Source: Gp6-AA40 sp036274155
GTDB lineage: Bacteria > Acidobacteriota > Vicinamibacteria > Vicinamibacterales > UBA2999
Direction of reading: 5' to 3'
Assembly (NCBI GenBank): GCA_036274155.1
Contig: DASUGH010000188.1
Location: 92,721-156,720 of the forward strand
DNA length: 64,000 bases
Positions 27,332-35,762 of the stretch are shown in pieces (within the stretch, counting starts at the first letter, position 1; every line of letters starts with the position of its first letter). The notes under the pieces were generated by a model. That model was not told the origin of the DNA. It worked only from the letters and a program-made list of their open reading frames with translations, and ran no database searches. The translations under genes and the position numbers were made by a program.

Positions 27332-29566
27332 TCAGAAATCGAACGTCACGTTCCAGCGGATGAAGCGCGGCGTGTAGACGGCCGTGGGGTTGTTCCACGT
27401 ACCGCCTTCCAACGTATTGCCGACGCTGTACTGATACCCGTTCTCGTAGCTCGTGGCGTAGTTGGTGTTCAGCAGATTGCTGAGATCGACACCGACATCC
27501 ACGCGCCGCGATCCAAACCTGAAGATCTTCGCGAAGCGCATGTCGATCTGCGTCCGTCGCTCGTCGGCGAACAACCGGTGCTCGGCGTCCAGGAGGTTCA
27601 CCGTCGTGGTGCTGGTCGCGTTCGAGCCCGGCGGCAGCCGCCCGACGGCCTGCTGAATCAGGGCGTTGGGGAATGCCCAGTTGGCCACCAGCTCCAGCGC
27701 CGGCTGCGAGCGCACGGTGCCGCTGACGAGCACGTCGATCTTCGGCACGATATACGTTGCCAACCCGCGAACCGTGGTCTGGAACGGATCGACGTCGCGA
27801 CAGTTGCGAAGGTCCTTGATCAGGCCAGCGCCGTCAATGACCTGTGCGGTCGCACAATTGTCGTCCACCGACCTGCCAGTCGTCGTTCCGAGCTGCAGTG
27901 TCAGGCCCTGGCGGAGGCGCGCGTTCACAGTGACATCGACGCCGTCCCAATGCGAGTCGCGCTCCGGGCCGAAGTCCGTTTCGAAGGTGACATAGTTCTT
28001 CACGCCTCGATCGGAGCCGGCCTGCGTGACCAGATTGAGCGTCATCGGATAGCCACCGCCGCCGGGCAGCCGTGGATCCAATGGGGCGGTGATGGAGAAC
28101 TCCTCGTAGTCACCAGGACCGCGAAGCGTGTTGTCGGTCACCTTGGCTCCCTGGAACCAGCGCCGGTTGTACGACACCTCGACCGACAGGCGCGGAATCA
28201 CTTCCTGCTGCACCGTGACTCCCCACTGCCAGTCGCTCTGCCGGACCCCCCAGCCTCGCAGCGTCTCCTGGTTGACCTCGGTGATATTGCCCGAGACCGT
28301 GCCGAAGTTGAGGGTATCCCCCGTCGCCGCCGGGCATTCACCGTTCGCCGCGAAGTTCATGATGTCGCAGTCGATGATCTTGTTGTCCCGTCGCGGGTCA
28401 CCCACGGGGAAGGTGCGGTCGTCCCAGTTGCGCGTGCCCGTGCGGACGATGCGCGCGGCTGGACTGTTGCTGGTGTACTCGCTGTCGTTGGTTGCCGCGT
28501 CGAGGTAGTGGCCGATGCTGAACTTCAGCGCAGTCTTGCCGTTGCCGAAGACGTCGTAGGCAGCGCCGACGCGCGGCGTGATGTCGTTGAACGAATCGAC
28601 GCCGGGCGTCCTCGGGAAGCTGATCGGCTCGGCGTTGAACGGCGATGTATACGGCGTCCCGTTGTGCTCCGCCGGGGTGAAGCTCCAGGCGCGGTCGTAG
28701 CGCAAGGCGCCCTGCAGCGTCAGCCGGCCGCGCGTCCACTTCTCCTGGAAATAAAGTGCCGCCGTTCCGGTGCGGTCGGACTGGTGCCACTCCGGCAGCC
28801 GGAACGTGAACTGATTCGGCACGCCCTGGTTGAACCGATAGGCCAGCTGCTGGTCGTTGACGAGAAACCAGTTCTTGACCCGGATGTACGCCCCCTGATA
28901 GCCGACCTTCATCTCGTGCGATCCCGTCACGTAGGATGCCGACGCGCGCCAGTTGTTCGGATTCGCGTAATTCGGGTTGGCGGTTGCCACTCCCCGATAG
29001 ACGAAGTTCGCGCGCGGAGCATAGGGAAGGCCGGTCAGCGGATTGTTCGCCGTGGACTGCTCGGTCACGGCGATCTGGTCCATGATGCCGTCCGGCGCGG
29101 GCCGGCCCGTCGTGCCGCCGCGGAACATGAAGCGGGTGAAGCCGGCCTCGAGCAGCAGCTTGTTCGTCATCGGCGCCGTCCACGTCAGCTGGTTGACGTG
29201 ATACGGAAGGTTGCCGAAGTAACTCGGATTGGCCTCGGGTGAGGGGGTAGTTGCACCGGCTCCCAACCCGACCCAGTCCTCGCCGCGCTTGTTGCAGCCG
29301 CTCCCTGTTTCGAGCCTCAGCGTCGAGCCTTCACAACGGCGCTGGTACTCCTGGTTGTAGGAGAGGCGATGTTTGGCGGATACCTGCGCCGTGATCCTGC
29401 CGATGAATGACACGCGTCCCTGCAGCGTCCGCGCCGTCACGCTCGGGTCTGCCACCCAGTCCCACCGTGAGGCGTCGTAGGCGTTCGCGTTGTAGACGAC
29501 GCCGGGTACTGCCCCTGCCGTTTCCAGACTGCGATAGCTGCCGAAAAACCAGAATCGATCGCGCAC
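27332..29566 (-). CDS. TonB-dependent receptor, barrel part (downstream of a frameshift)
   Basis: 744 codons open from about 29566 to the stop at 27332. This is the beta-barrel of an Oar-like TonB-dependent receptor: FWFFGSYRSLETAG near its start, many alternating strands, and a C-terminal Phe (FIRWNVTFDF) typical of outer-membrane barrels. VDLSNLLNTNYATSYENG near the end is characteristic of the Acidobacteriota SusC/Oar class. It continues the frame of the N-terminal fragment after one missing base near 29640, where the expected TNLQETPGIINSYDTSISYGG lies in this frame. The substrate is probably a siderophore or oligosaccharide but cannot be told. Either a recent pseudogene or an assembly error. 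Confidence 0.88.
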   Translation of the reverse strand: MRDRFWFFGSYRSLETAGAVPGVVYNANAYDASRWDWVADPSVTARTLQGRVSFIGRITAQVSAKHRLSYNQEYQRRCEGSTLRLETGSGCNKRGEDWVGLGAGATTPSPEANPSYFGNLPYHVNQLTWTAPMTNKLLLEAGFTRFMFRGGTTGRPAPDGIMDQIAVTEQSTANNPLTGLPYAPRANFVYRGVATANPNYANPNNWRASASYVTGSHEMKVGYQGAYIRVKNWFLVNDQQLAYRFNQGVPNQFTFRLPEWHQSDRTGTAALYFQEKWTRGRLTLQGALRYDRAWSFTPAEHNGTPYTSPFNAEPISFPRTPGVDSFNDITPRVGAAYDVFGNGKTALKFSIGHYLDAATNDSEYTSNSPAARIVRTGTRNWDDRTFPVGDPRRDNKIIDCDIMNFAANGECPAATGDTLNFGTVSGNITEVNQETLRGWGVRQSDWQWGVTVQQEVIPRLSVEVSYNRRWFQGAKVTDNTLRGPGDYEEFSITAPLDPRLPGGGGYPMTLNLVTQAGSDRGVKNYVTFETDFGPERDSHWDGVDVTVNARLRQGLTLQLGTTTGRSVDDNCATAQVIDGAGLIKDLRNCRDVDPFQTTVRGLATYIVPKIDVLVSGTVRSQPALELVANWAFPNALIQQAVGRLPPGSNATSTTTVNLLDAEHRLFADERRTQIDMRFAKIFRFGSRRVDVGVDLSNLLNTNYATSYENGYQYSVGNTLEGGTWNNPTAVYTPRFIRWNVTFDF

Positions 29567-30456
29567 GATCGGCCCGCCGTACGAGATGCTCGTGTCGTAC
29601 GAGTTGATGATGCCGGGCGTTTCCTGGAGATTGGTCCGGGCGGCGGCGCCGTGAGCTCCGGTGTCAGGTTGTCGCCGCGCGACCAGTCACCCGCGTTGTT
29701 GATGAATGCCTGGCCGCGGTAGGTGTTGCCGCCGGAACGCGGCACCAGGTTCATGATCGGTCCACCGATGTCCGACTCGCCCAGGCCGCCGGCCACGGCC
29801 ACCGAGATCTCGTCGACGTTGATCGAATCCAGAATGTAGGTGGACACGCCGCCGCCGTTGAACGGCGCGGCGATCGTCATGCCGTTGATCGCCATCCGCC
29901 CTTCGTTGATCGGACCGCCGCGGGCGGCGAAGAAGGTCATCGTCGGCGATGTGGCGAGCGCGCCGTCGTTGACGACCAGGCCCGGGACGGCATTCAGCAA
30001 CGTGCCAACCGAGCGGTTCCCTGGAACCGCCGCGACGACATCGGCACTGAGCACCGTCTCGCGCGAGGTGCTCTGAACGTCCACCACCGGCGTTTCACCC
30101 TCAACGGTGACCGTTTCCGCGATCGTGCCGACGGTCATCTCGATCGGGATTGTCAGCACCGTGGTGCCGGTGAGCTCGATCCCCTCTCGTTTGACGACGT
30201 TGAACCCCGAGAGCCTGAAGGTGAGCGAGTAGGTGCCCGGATTCAGACCGGGAATGCGGTACTGACCCGTACCGTCGGTGACCGCCGAGCGGACTCTCTC
30301 GATGAGCGCGGGGCTGGTGGCCTCGACCGTCACTCCGGGCAAGACCGCCCCGGACGACTCTTTCACTGTGCCTGTGAGGGTGCCCTGTGCCAGGGCAAAG
30401 GACGGCAGCAGGATCGCCGCCGCCAGAAACGGAATGGCCTTCGCCGCTCCTCGCAT
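29437..30456 (-). CDS. TonB-dependent receptor, N-terminal part (carboxypeptidase-like and plug domains)
   Basis: Begins at ATG 30456 with AAGGAGG 5 nt upstream. A signal peptide (MRGAAKAIPFLAAAILLPSFALAQ) leads into a carboxypeptidase-regulatory-like beta-sandwich (GTLTGTVKESSGAVLPGVTV, GTGQYRIPGLNPGTYSLTF) and then a plug domain with VNDGALATSP and IGGPIMNLVPRSGGN. Genuine coding stops near residue 275 (about 29640); the remaining codons to 29437 are out of frame. In the GC-triplet run GCGCCGCCGCCC one base seems to be missing. With the following fragment it forms one receptor of about 1,040 aa. Confidence 0.88.
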   Translation of the reverse strand: MRGAAKAIPFLAAAILLPSFALAQGTLTGTVKESSGAVLPGVTVEATSPALIERVRSAVTDGTGQYRIPGLNPGTYSLTFRLSGFNVVKREGIELTGTTVLTIPIEMTVGTIAETVTVEGETPVVDVQSTSRETVLSADVVAAVPGNRSVGTLLNAVPGLVVNDGALATSPTMTFFAARGGPINEGRMAINGMTIAAPFNGGGVSTYILDSINVDEISVAVAGGLGESDIGGPIMNLVPRSGGNTYRGQAFINNAGDWSRGDNLTPELTAPPPGPISRKRPASSTRTTRASRTAGRSCAIDSGFSAAIAVWKRQGQYPASSTTRTPTTPHGGTGWQTRA

Positions 30457-30531
30457 GGTGTCCTCCTTGTGTACCGACGACGGTTAGCAGGATGACGCGC
30501 GGGGTCCGGTCGACGAGTATCAGCGCCGTGA

Positions 30532-30560
30532 ATTCAACGCCTTCCGATTGTGTTTGTCAA
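30532..30560 (-). promoter_or_regulatory. Candidate promoter of the TonB receptor
   Basis: On the minus strand a perfect TTGACA (30560-30555) is followed after 17 nt by TTGAAT (30537-30532, 4 of 6 to consensus). Transcription would start about 70 nt upstream of the receptor ATG. Confidence 0.45.
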
Positions 30561-30605
30561 TGAACATGAAGGATCTCGCCAGGCCGAGCCTCTGACACAG
30601 TCTGT

Positions 30606-30611
30606 TATGCT
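30606..30611 (+). promoter_or_regulatory. Candidate -10 box of the rRNA methyltransferase gene
   Basis: TATGCT (4 of 6) lies 11-14 nt before the GTG/ATG start codons at 30623/30626. No ribosome site is visible, so a near-leaderless transcript is possible. Confidence 0.25.
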
Positions 30612-30625
30612 GGCTCGTTGCGGTG

Positions 30626-31435
30626 ATGAGACGCGTATCGAGCCGGCAGAACGACACCGTGCGGTCGTTCCGCGCGCTGGCGAAGGAGCCCGACTCGAGC
30701 GGTGCGCGACTCCTGCTCGACGGTGCGCATCTGGTCCACGAAGCGCTCGCAACCGGACTCCGCTTCGAGATCGCGGCGGTGGCATCGTCCAGACTCGACG
30801 ATGGCACGGAGATACGCCAGCTGGCCGAGACGCTCGAGCGGCGCGGCGTCGACGTGGTTGTCGCGAGCGACGCGGTCTTCGACGCGATGAGCCCGGTCCG
30901 GACGCCGTCGGGAATCGTTGCCATCGTCGCCAGAGAGCCTTCGTCGGCCGCTCGAATCTGTCAACAGACTGGCGGACTCACGCTCGCCACCGTCGACGTC
31001 CAGGATCCGGGGAACCTCGGCGCGCTCGTTCGTGTGGCGGAAGCGGGAGGCGTCACCGGCATGCTGGTGTGCACGGCCGGACGATCCGGCGCCGCGCATC
31101 CATTCTCGTGGAGGGCGCTGCGCGGCAGCATGGGCAGCGCGCTGCGCATGCCGCTCGCCGGCGGCATCACCGCCTCCGAGGCTGTCGACTCCCTCCACGC
31201 TGCCGGCGGCCGCGTCGTCGCGGCAGTGCCAAGAGACGGGCGCGATCCCGATGACGTGGACTGGTCCGGCCAGATCGGCCTGGTGGTGGGAGGCGAAGGG
31301 CCGGGACTCGACGAGCCGCTCCTGGCCGCCTGCGATGAGCTGGTGACAGTGCCGATGGCGCCTCAGGTCGAATCGTTGAACGTCGCCGCCGCCGGCGCAA
31401 TCCTCATTTACGCAGCGAGACGTCAGAGAAAATAG
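30626..31435 (+). CDS. SpoU/TrmH-family RNA 2'-O-methyltransferase
   Basis: 269 aa. An N-terminal substrate-binding domain (VRSFRALAKEPDSSGARLLLDGAHLVHEAL) precedes the SPOUT knot domain with the three diagnostic motifs: DPGNLGALVRVAEAGG (motif 1), GLVVGGEGPGL (motif 2) and VPMAPQVESLNVAAAGAI (motif 3, AdoMet binding). It would methylate a ribose in rRNA or tRNA; the exact site cannot be assigned. A GTG immediately before ATG 30626 is an alternative start. rarA follows after 3 bp, so they form an operon. Confidence 0.9.
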   Translation: MRRVSSRQNDTVRSFRALAKEPDSSGARLLLDGAHLVHEALATGLRFEIAAVASSRLDDGTEIRQLAETLERRGVDVVVASDAVFDAMSPVRTPSGIVAIVAREPSSAARICQQTGGLTLATVDVQDPGNLGALVRVAEAGGVTGMLVCTAGRSGAAHPFSWRALRGSMGSALRMPLAGGITASEAVDSLHAAGGRVVAAVPRDGRDPDDVDWSGQIGLVVGGEGPGLDEPLLAACDELVTVPMAPQVESLNVAAAGAILIYAARRQRK

Positions 31436-31438
31436 GAA

Positions 31439-32812
31439 ATGCCTCCTTCCCTCTTCGACGATCCGCCGTCATCCGGAGCCGGCTCCGCTGACCAGGCCGG
31501 GACGCCGCTGGCAGAGCGAATGCGTCCCCGCACGCTGGACGACATGGTCGGGCAGGAAGAGATTCTGGCGCCCGGCAAGCCGCTGCGTGAAGCCATCGAG
31601 CGCGACCTCCTGCAGTCGTTGATCTTCTGGGGACCTCCAGGCACCGGCAAGACGACCCTGGCGCGCATCATCGCCGACGTGACGCATGCGCACTTCGTCC
31701 CGTTCAGCGCCGTGATGGCTGGCATCAAGGAGATCAAGGAGGTGATGGCCGCTGCGCAGTACCGCCGGCGGCAGAGGGGCGAGCGCACCATCGTCTTCGT
31801 CGACGAGATCCATCGTTTCAACAAGGCACAGCAGGACGCGTTCCTTCCCCGTGTGGAAGCCGGCGATATCGTGCTCATTGGCGCAACGACCGAGAACCCG
31901 TCCTTCGAGGTGAACGCGGCGCTGTTGTCGCGGTCGAAGGTGTTCGTGCTGTCGCCGCTGTCCGAGGCGGCGATCGAACAGATCCTGCGGCGCGCGATCG
32001 CGGACAAGGATCGTGGTCTCGGCGGTCCCGACATCGAGGTCTCCGACGCCGCGCTTGCCGCCATCGCCGGTTTCGCCAACGGCGACGCCAGATCGGCGCT
32101 CAATCTGCTGGAGTTCGCTGCCGCCTCGGCGCCGATGGACCCGCACACCTGCGTTCGCCAGCTCGACCTGCCGCAGCTCGAGCACTCGATTCAGCGCCGC
32201 GCGCTGCTCTACGACAAGAACGGCGAAGAGCACTACAACCTGATCTCGGCGCTGCACAAGTCGATGCGCAACAGCGATCCGGACGCGGCGGTCTACTGGG
32301 TGGCGCGCATGCTCGAAGCCGGCGAGGATCCGCTCTACATCGCGCGGCGGCTGGTGCGATTCGCATCGGAGGACATCGGCAACGCCGACCCGCAGGCGCT
32401 GACGGTCGCCGTGGCCGCCAAGGATGCCGCACACTTCATCGGCACGCCCGAGGGCAACACGGCGCTGGCGCAGGCGGCGATCTATCTGGCAACGGCGCCG
32501 AAGAGCAATGCCGTCTACACGGCGTACTCCGCGGCGGCTGCCGACGCGCACACACAGGCGGCCGATCCGGTTCCGTTGCACCTGCGCAACGCACCGACGA
32601 GGCTGATGAAGCAGCTCGACTACGGCAGGGGGTATCAGTACGCGCACGATGAGCCGGAGGCCGTCGCCTCGATGGACTGCCTGCCCGAATCGTTGACCGG
32701 CCGGCACTACTACCGGCCCACCGAGCGCGGGTTCGAAAAGGAGATCAAGCGACGCCTCGATGCGTGGGAACGGATCAAGGCCGAGCGCAGGAAGTCTGAC
32801 GAAGGAAGGTAA
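31439..32812 (+). CDS. rarA: Replication-associated recombination protein A (AAA+ ATPase)
   Basis: 457 aa. LAERMRPRTLDDMVGQEEIL leads into Walker A GPPGTGKTT, Walker B VFVDEIHRFNKAQQDAFLP, sensor 1 GATTENPSFE, and the C-terminal tetramerisation region with RLVRFASEDIGNADPQAL and YARGYQYAHDEPEAV-like (here YGRGYQYAHDEPEAV). RarA/MgsA acts at stalled replication forks with SSB and clamp-loader components. Length is typical. It starts 3 bp after the methyltransferase stop. Confidence 0.94.
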   Translation: MPPSLFDDPPSSGAGSADQAGTPLAERMRPRTLDDMVGQEEILAPGKPLREAIERDLLQSLIFWGPPGTGKTTLARIIADVTHAHFVPFSAVMAGIKEIKEVMAAAQYRRRQRGERTIVFVDEIHRFNKAQQDAFLPRVEAGDIVLIGATTENPSFEVNAALLSRSKVFVLSPLSEAAIEQILRRAIADKDRGLGGPDIEVSDAALAAIAGFANGDARSALNLLEFAAASAPMDPHTCVRQLDLPQLEHSIQRRALLYDKNGEEHYNLISALHKSMRNSDPDAAVYWVARMLEAGEDPLYIARRLVRFASEDIGNADPQALTVAVAAKDAAHFIGTPEGNTALAQAAIYLATAPKSNAVYTAYSAAAADAHTQAADPVPLHLRNAPTRLMKQLDYGRGYQYAHDEPEAVASMDCLPESLTGRHYYRPTERGFEKEIKRRLDAWERIKAERRKSDEGR

Positions 32813-32903
32813 GGGCCCCGAGACCTCAAACGATTCTGAATTCTGCCGATTACCGGATGAGTTGAGCTTAGCAGGCCGTGGTGAAATCGCATCGGCCTGT
32901 GAG

Positions 32904-32995
32904 GCACCGAGATTTTCGCCACCGAGGTACAGAGACACAGAGAAACCCCCATGGATCTCTGTGCTCTCGGTGCCTCTCTGGTGGTTTGTCTCGGT
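32904..32995. repeat. Dispersed palindromic repeat of CACCGAG/CACAGAGA type
   Basis: In the gap after rarA, C32920-ACCGAGG...CACAGAGA-32943 faces TCTCTGTGCTCTCGGTG (32956-32972) across a 12-nt loop, with further CACCGAG and CTCGGTG copies flanking. This resembles the CACCGAG/CACAGAG palindromic repeat seen between genes in several environmental phyla (from memory, unverified). No protein is encoded. Confidence 0.5.
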
Positions 32996-33056
32996 GCCCT
33001 CACAGCCCGGTCGGTGGTTTTCACCACTGGCTGTCAGGCGATCCCGGAGGTAGACC

Positions 33057-35762
33057 ATCGACGCGCCGACACTGACGGGACATCAGCGCGCGAGCCCGAG
33101 TCCCGCCGTCTTACAAGCCATCAAAGACACCTACGAGCAGGGCTTGATGCTCGTGGCCTATCGCCAGGCCGACGCCGTCGCGCCCTTGAGCCTGTGGTCT
33201 GGCGAGGGGTGCGTCATCGCTGCGCGGCTCGCCAGTCACGTCGGCGCGATACGACTGGGCGCCAGGCTGTCGGTCCGCGGTTGGAGAAGTCGCCCCTTCG
33301 ACCCCGAGGCGAAGGCGCAGTATGCCTACGAGCTGGCCAGGCTCCGCGGCTCGCTTGCCTTGTGGCGTTTTCTCCGCAGCGAACGGGAACACGCGGACAG
33401 CGGGCCGGAGAGAGCCGAGTTGCTCGGGCTGCTCGGCCGGGCAGCTGCCGAGCTCCGCGACTTCGAAACGGCTGACGGCCTGCTGTCACGGGCCGAATCC
33501 TCCGGTCCGGCCAACGCCTGGACGCGCCTGCAGCGCGCGTACATCCTGGAAGCGGAAGACCGTCTCGAAGAGGCGCTCGAGGCTGCGCATGACGCCTGCG
33601 CGCGGCACCCCTACCCGTACTATCGACCGGGCGTCCAGGTCATCGCACACCTGCTGCAGCAGCTCGATCGCGACAACGAGGCCATCGAGCTGCTGTATGC
33701 GGCCGCCGAGCGTCTGCAGAACGGCCCGGTGCTCGCGCAGCTCTACGCCCTGCTCAGCGAAAACGGGCGATGGGCGGAAGCCGAGCCGGTACTCGAGCGC
33801 TTCGTCGAGTTGTCACCGCTTCTCGAGCGCCCGGGCCGGCAATGGGTCGCGGAACAGCGCGCTCGCGTCGCCTACCGCTCCGGCCGACGCGCTGAGGCGG
33901 CACGACTGGCCGCTCTCGTCGACACCGATTTCCATCGCGCGTTCGCCGCCCGCCTCGCGGACTCAACGCCCCGACCCGAACGCCTTCAGCTCGACGTGAC
34001 ATTCGTCCGGCAGCATTTCAAGACCTGCGCGCCGGCGACGCTGGCGGCAATCGGAAGGTTCTTCCGGCTCCCTGCCGCGCACCTGCAGCTCGCCGAAACG
34101 ATCTGCTACGACGGAACTCCGCACTGGCTGCAGCGCGAGTGGGCGGAACAGAACGGGTGGCACGTCCGCAGCTTCCGGATCACCCTCGAAAGCGCTGTCG
34201 CCCTGATCGAGCGCGGCATCCCCTTCGCCATCACCACGGTGGAGGCGAACTCCGCGCACATGATGGCGGTCGTCGGCATCGATCACACCTGTGGATACCT
34301 TCTCCTTCGCGACCCGGGCCAGCCCTATGTCGTCGAAGTCGAAGCGGCCCCCTTCCTCGAGCGGTACCGTCCGTTCGGGCCGCGTGGAACTGTCTTCATC
34401 CCGGATGGCGAGCAGCGCCGGCTCGAAGGCGTCGAGCTTCCGGACGCCGCGTTGTACGACCACCACCATCACGTGTCGGTGGCGCTCGAGCGGCACCAGC
34501 GTGAGGCAGCCCTCGCGGCCGTGCACGCTCTGGAGACCGCCTCGCCAACCGATCTGCTCACGCTCGAGGCGAGGCTGGAGCTCGCCGCCTACGATGCGAA
34601 TCCCGCCGAGCAGCAGCGCTGTCTCGACGCGCTGATCGATCGGTTTCCGGGTGCCGCCGCGCGCATCCTGCAGCGTTTCCACTGCATGGGAGACGCATCG
34701 CGCGAGGATCGCATCCAATACCTCACGGCCCCGTGCACGCGCCGCGACGCCGATCCGGCGCTGTTCGTCGCGCTCGCCCGGACGCTCCTCGACGATGCCC
34801 GTTCACATGCCGCCGCCAGGCGTTGGCTGCGGCGCGCGATGCAGCGACGTCCGATGGACTCATCGGCAATACGAACGCTCGCTGACGTGGAGTGGGAGAG
34901 CGGCAATCTCGATGAAGCGACCGAGCTGTACCGGATCACCGCCGGGATCGAGAGCTTTCAGGAGCACCTCTATCAATCGTGGTTCATTGCGTGCCGCAGA
35001 ACCCGCCGTTCCGCGGAGGCGCTCGCGCACCTCCAGAATCGACTGTCACGGTTCGGCTCGCGCTCCGATCAGCCGGCGCTGACGCTCGCCTGGGCCTGGC
35101 AGCAGATGGAGCAGCCGGTGAGGGCACGCGAGGTGCTCGAGGAGGCGATCCGGCAGCGGCCTGAATCGGGCACGCTGCAGCTCCGTGCCGCGCGGCTCAT
35201 CGCCGAACTCGGTGACGAGTCGGCGGCCGAGGTGTTGCTCCAGACGGCTCGAAGCCTGGTGCGCGAGAACGACTGGCTGCGCACTCGGGCGGCGATTGCC
35301 GAACGCGGGGTCGATCCGGCGATCGCCATCGACTACGCCCGGCAGCTCCTCGAACGTGAGCCGCTGGCACTCGACGCACACGCCATCGTCGCCCGCGCCC
35401 TCGCGCGGCGTGAAGGGGTCGGCGCGTCGCTGACTCATCTGCGTCAGGCAGTCGAGGCGTTTCCGCACCATCTTGGCCTGCGGCGCATGGCGGCCGAGTG
35501 GAGCCGGCCGAACGGTCCGGAGGCCGCGGAGCAGGCGGCCGCGGCGATCCTCCAGCTCGAGCCGTCGAACGCCTGGGCGCGCCGCGAGCGCGCACTGGCG
35601 CTGATGCGGCTGAAGCGGGGCGACGAAGCGCTCGCCGAAGCGTCCGAAGCCGCACGCATCGAGCCGCGCCAGACCTACAGTTTCTCCATCCTCGGGCACG
35701 TCTGCGGCGGTTCGAGGGTGATGAAACGGCACGCGCGCACTTTCGCCGCGCAGTGGCGTTGA
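33057..35762 (+). CDS. TPR protein with embedded C39-like peptidase domain, N-terminal part (frameshifted)
   Basis: About 900 codons before a frameshift near 35700. Residues 1-310 are TPR-like helical pairs. About 315-440 form a papain-like C39 domain: Cys324 in HFKTCAPATLAAIGRFF, His401 in SAHMMAVVGID, Asp419 in LLLRDPGQPYVV. TPRs resume afterwards. C39 domains cleave double-glycine leader peptides in transporters or act as bacteriocin-type peptidases; here there is no ABC part. Start: the frame opens after TAG 33051 and GGAGGT (33046-33051) lies 5 nt before ATC 33057, giving (M)DAPTLTGHQRASPSPAVLQ. If ATC is not used, TTG 33144 or ATG 33147 is next, without a good ribosome site. Confidence 0.75.
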   Translation: MDAPTLTGHQRASPSPAVLQAIKDTYEQGLMLVAYRQADAVAPLSLWSGEGCVIAARLASHVGAIRLGARLSVRGWRSRPFDPEAKAQYAYELARLRGSLALWRFLRSEREHADSGPERAELLGLLGRAAAELRDFETADGLLSRAESSGPANAWTRLQRAYILEAEDRLEEALEAAHDACARHPYPYYRPGVQVIAHLLQQLDRDNEAIELLYAAAERLQNGPVLAQLYALLSENGRWAEAEPVLERFVELSPLLERPGRQWVAEQRARVAYRSGRRAEAARLAALVDTDFHRAFAARLADSTPRPERLQLDVTFVRQHFKTCAPATLAAIGRFFRLPAAHLQLAETICYDGTPHWLQREWAEQNGWHVRSFRITLESAVALIERGIPFAITTVEANSAHMMAVVGIDHTCGYLLLRDPGQPYVVEVEAAPFLERYRPFGPRGTVFIPDGEQRRLEGVELPDAALYDHHHHVSVALERHQREAALAAVHALETASPTDLLTLEARLELAAYDANPAEQQRCLDALIDRFPGAAARILQRFHCMGDASREDRIQYLTAPCTRRDADPALFVALARTLLDDARSHAAARRWLRRAMQRRPMDSSAIRTLADVEWESGNLDEATELYRITAGIESFQEHLYQSWFIACRRTRRSAEALAHLQNRLSRFGSRSDQPALTLAWAWQQMEQPVRAREVLEEAIRQRPESGTLQLRAARLIAELGDESAAEVLLQTARSLVRENDWLRTRAAIAERGVDPAIAIDYARQLLEREPLALDAHAIVARALARREGVGASLTHLRQAVEAFPHHLGLRRMAAEWSRPNGPEAAEQAAAAILQLEPSNAWARRERALALMRLKRGDEALAEASEAARIEPRQTYSFSILGHVCGGSRVMKRHARTFAAQWR

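Noticed and set aside
27245..29242. 665-codon plus-strand frame opposite the TonB receptor
   Set aside because: The minus-strand frame has clear receptor motifs; this one does not.
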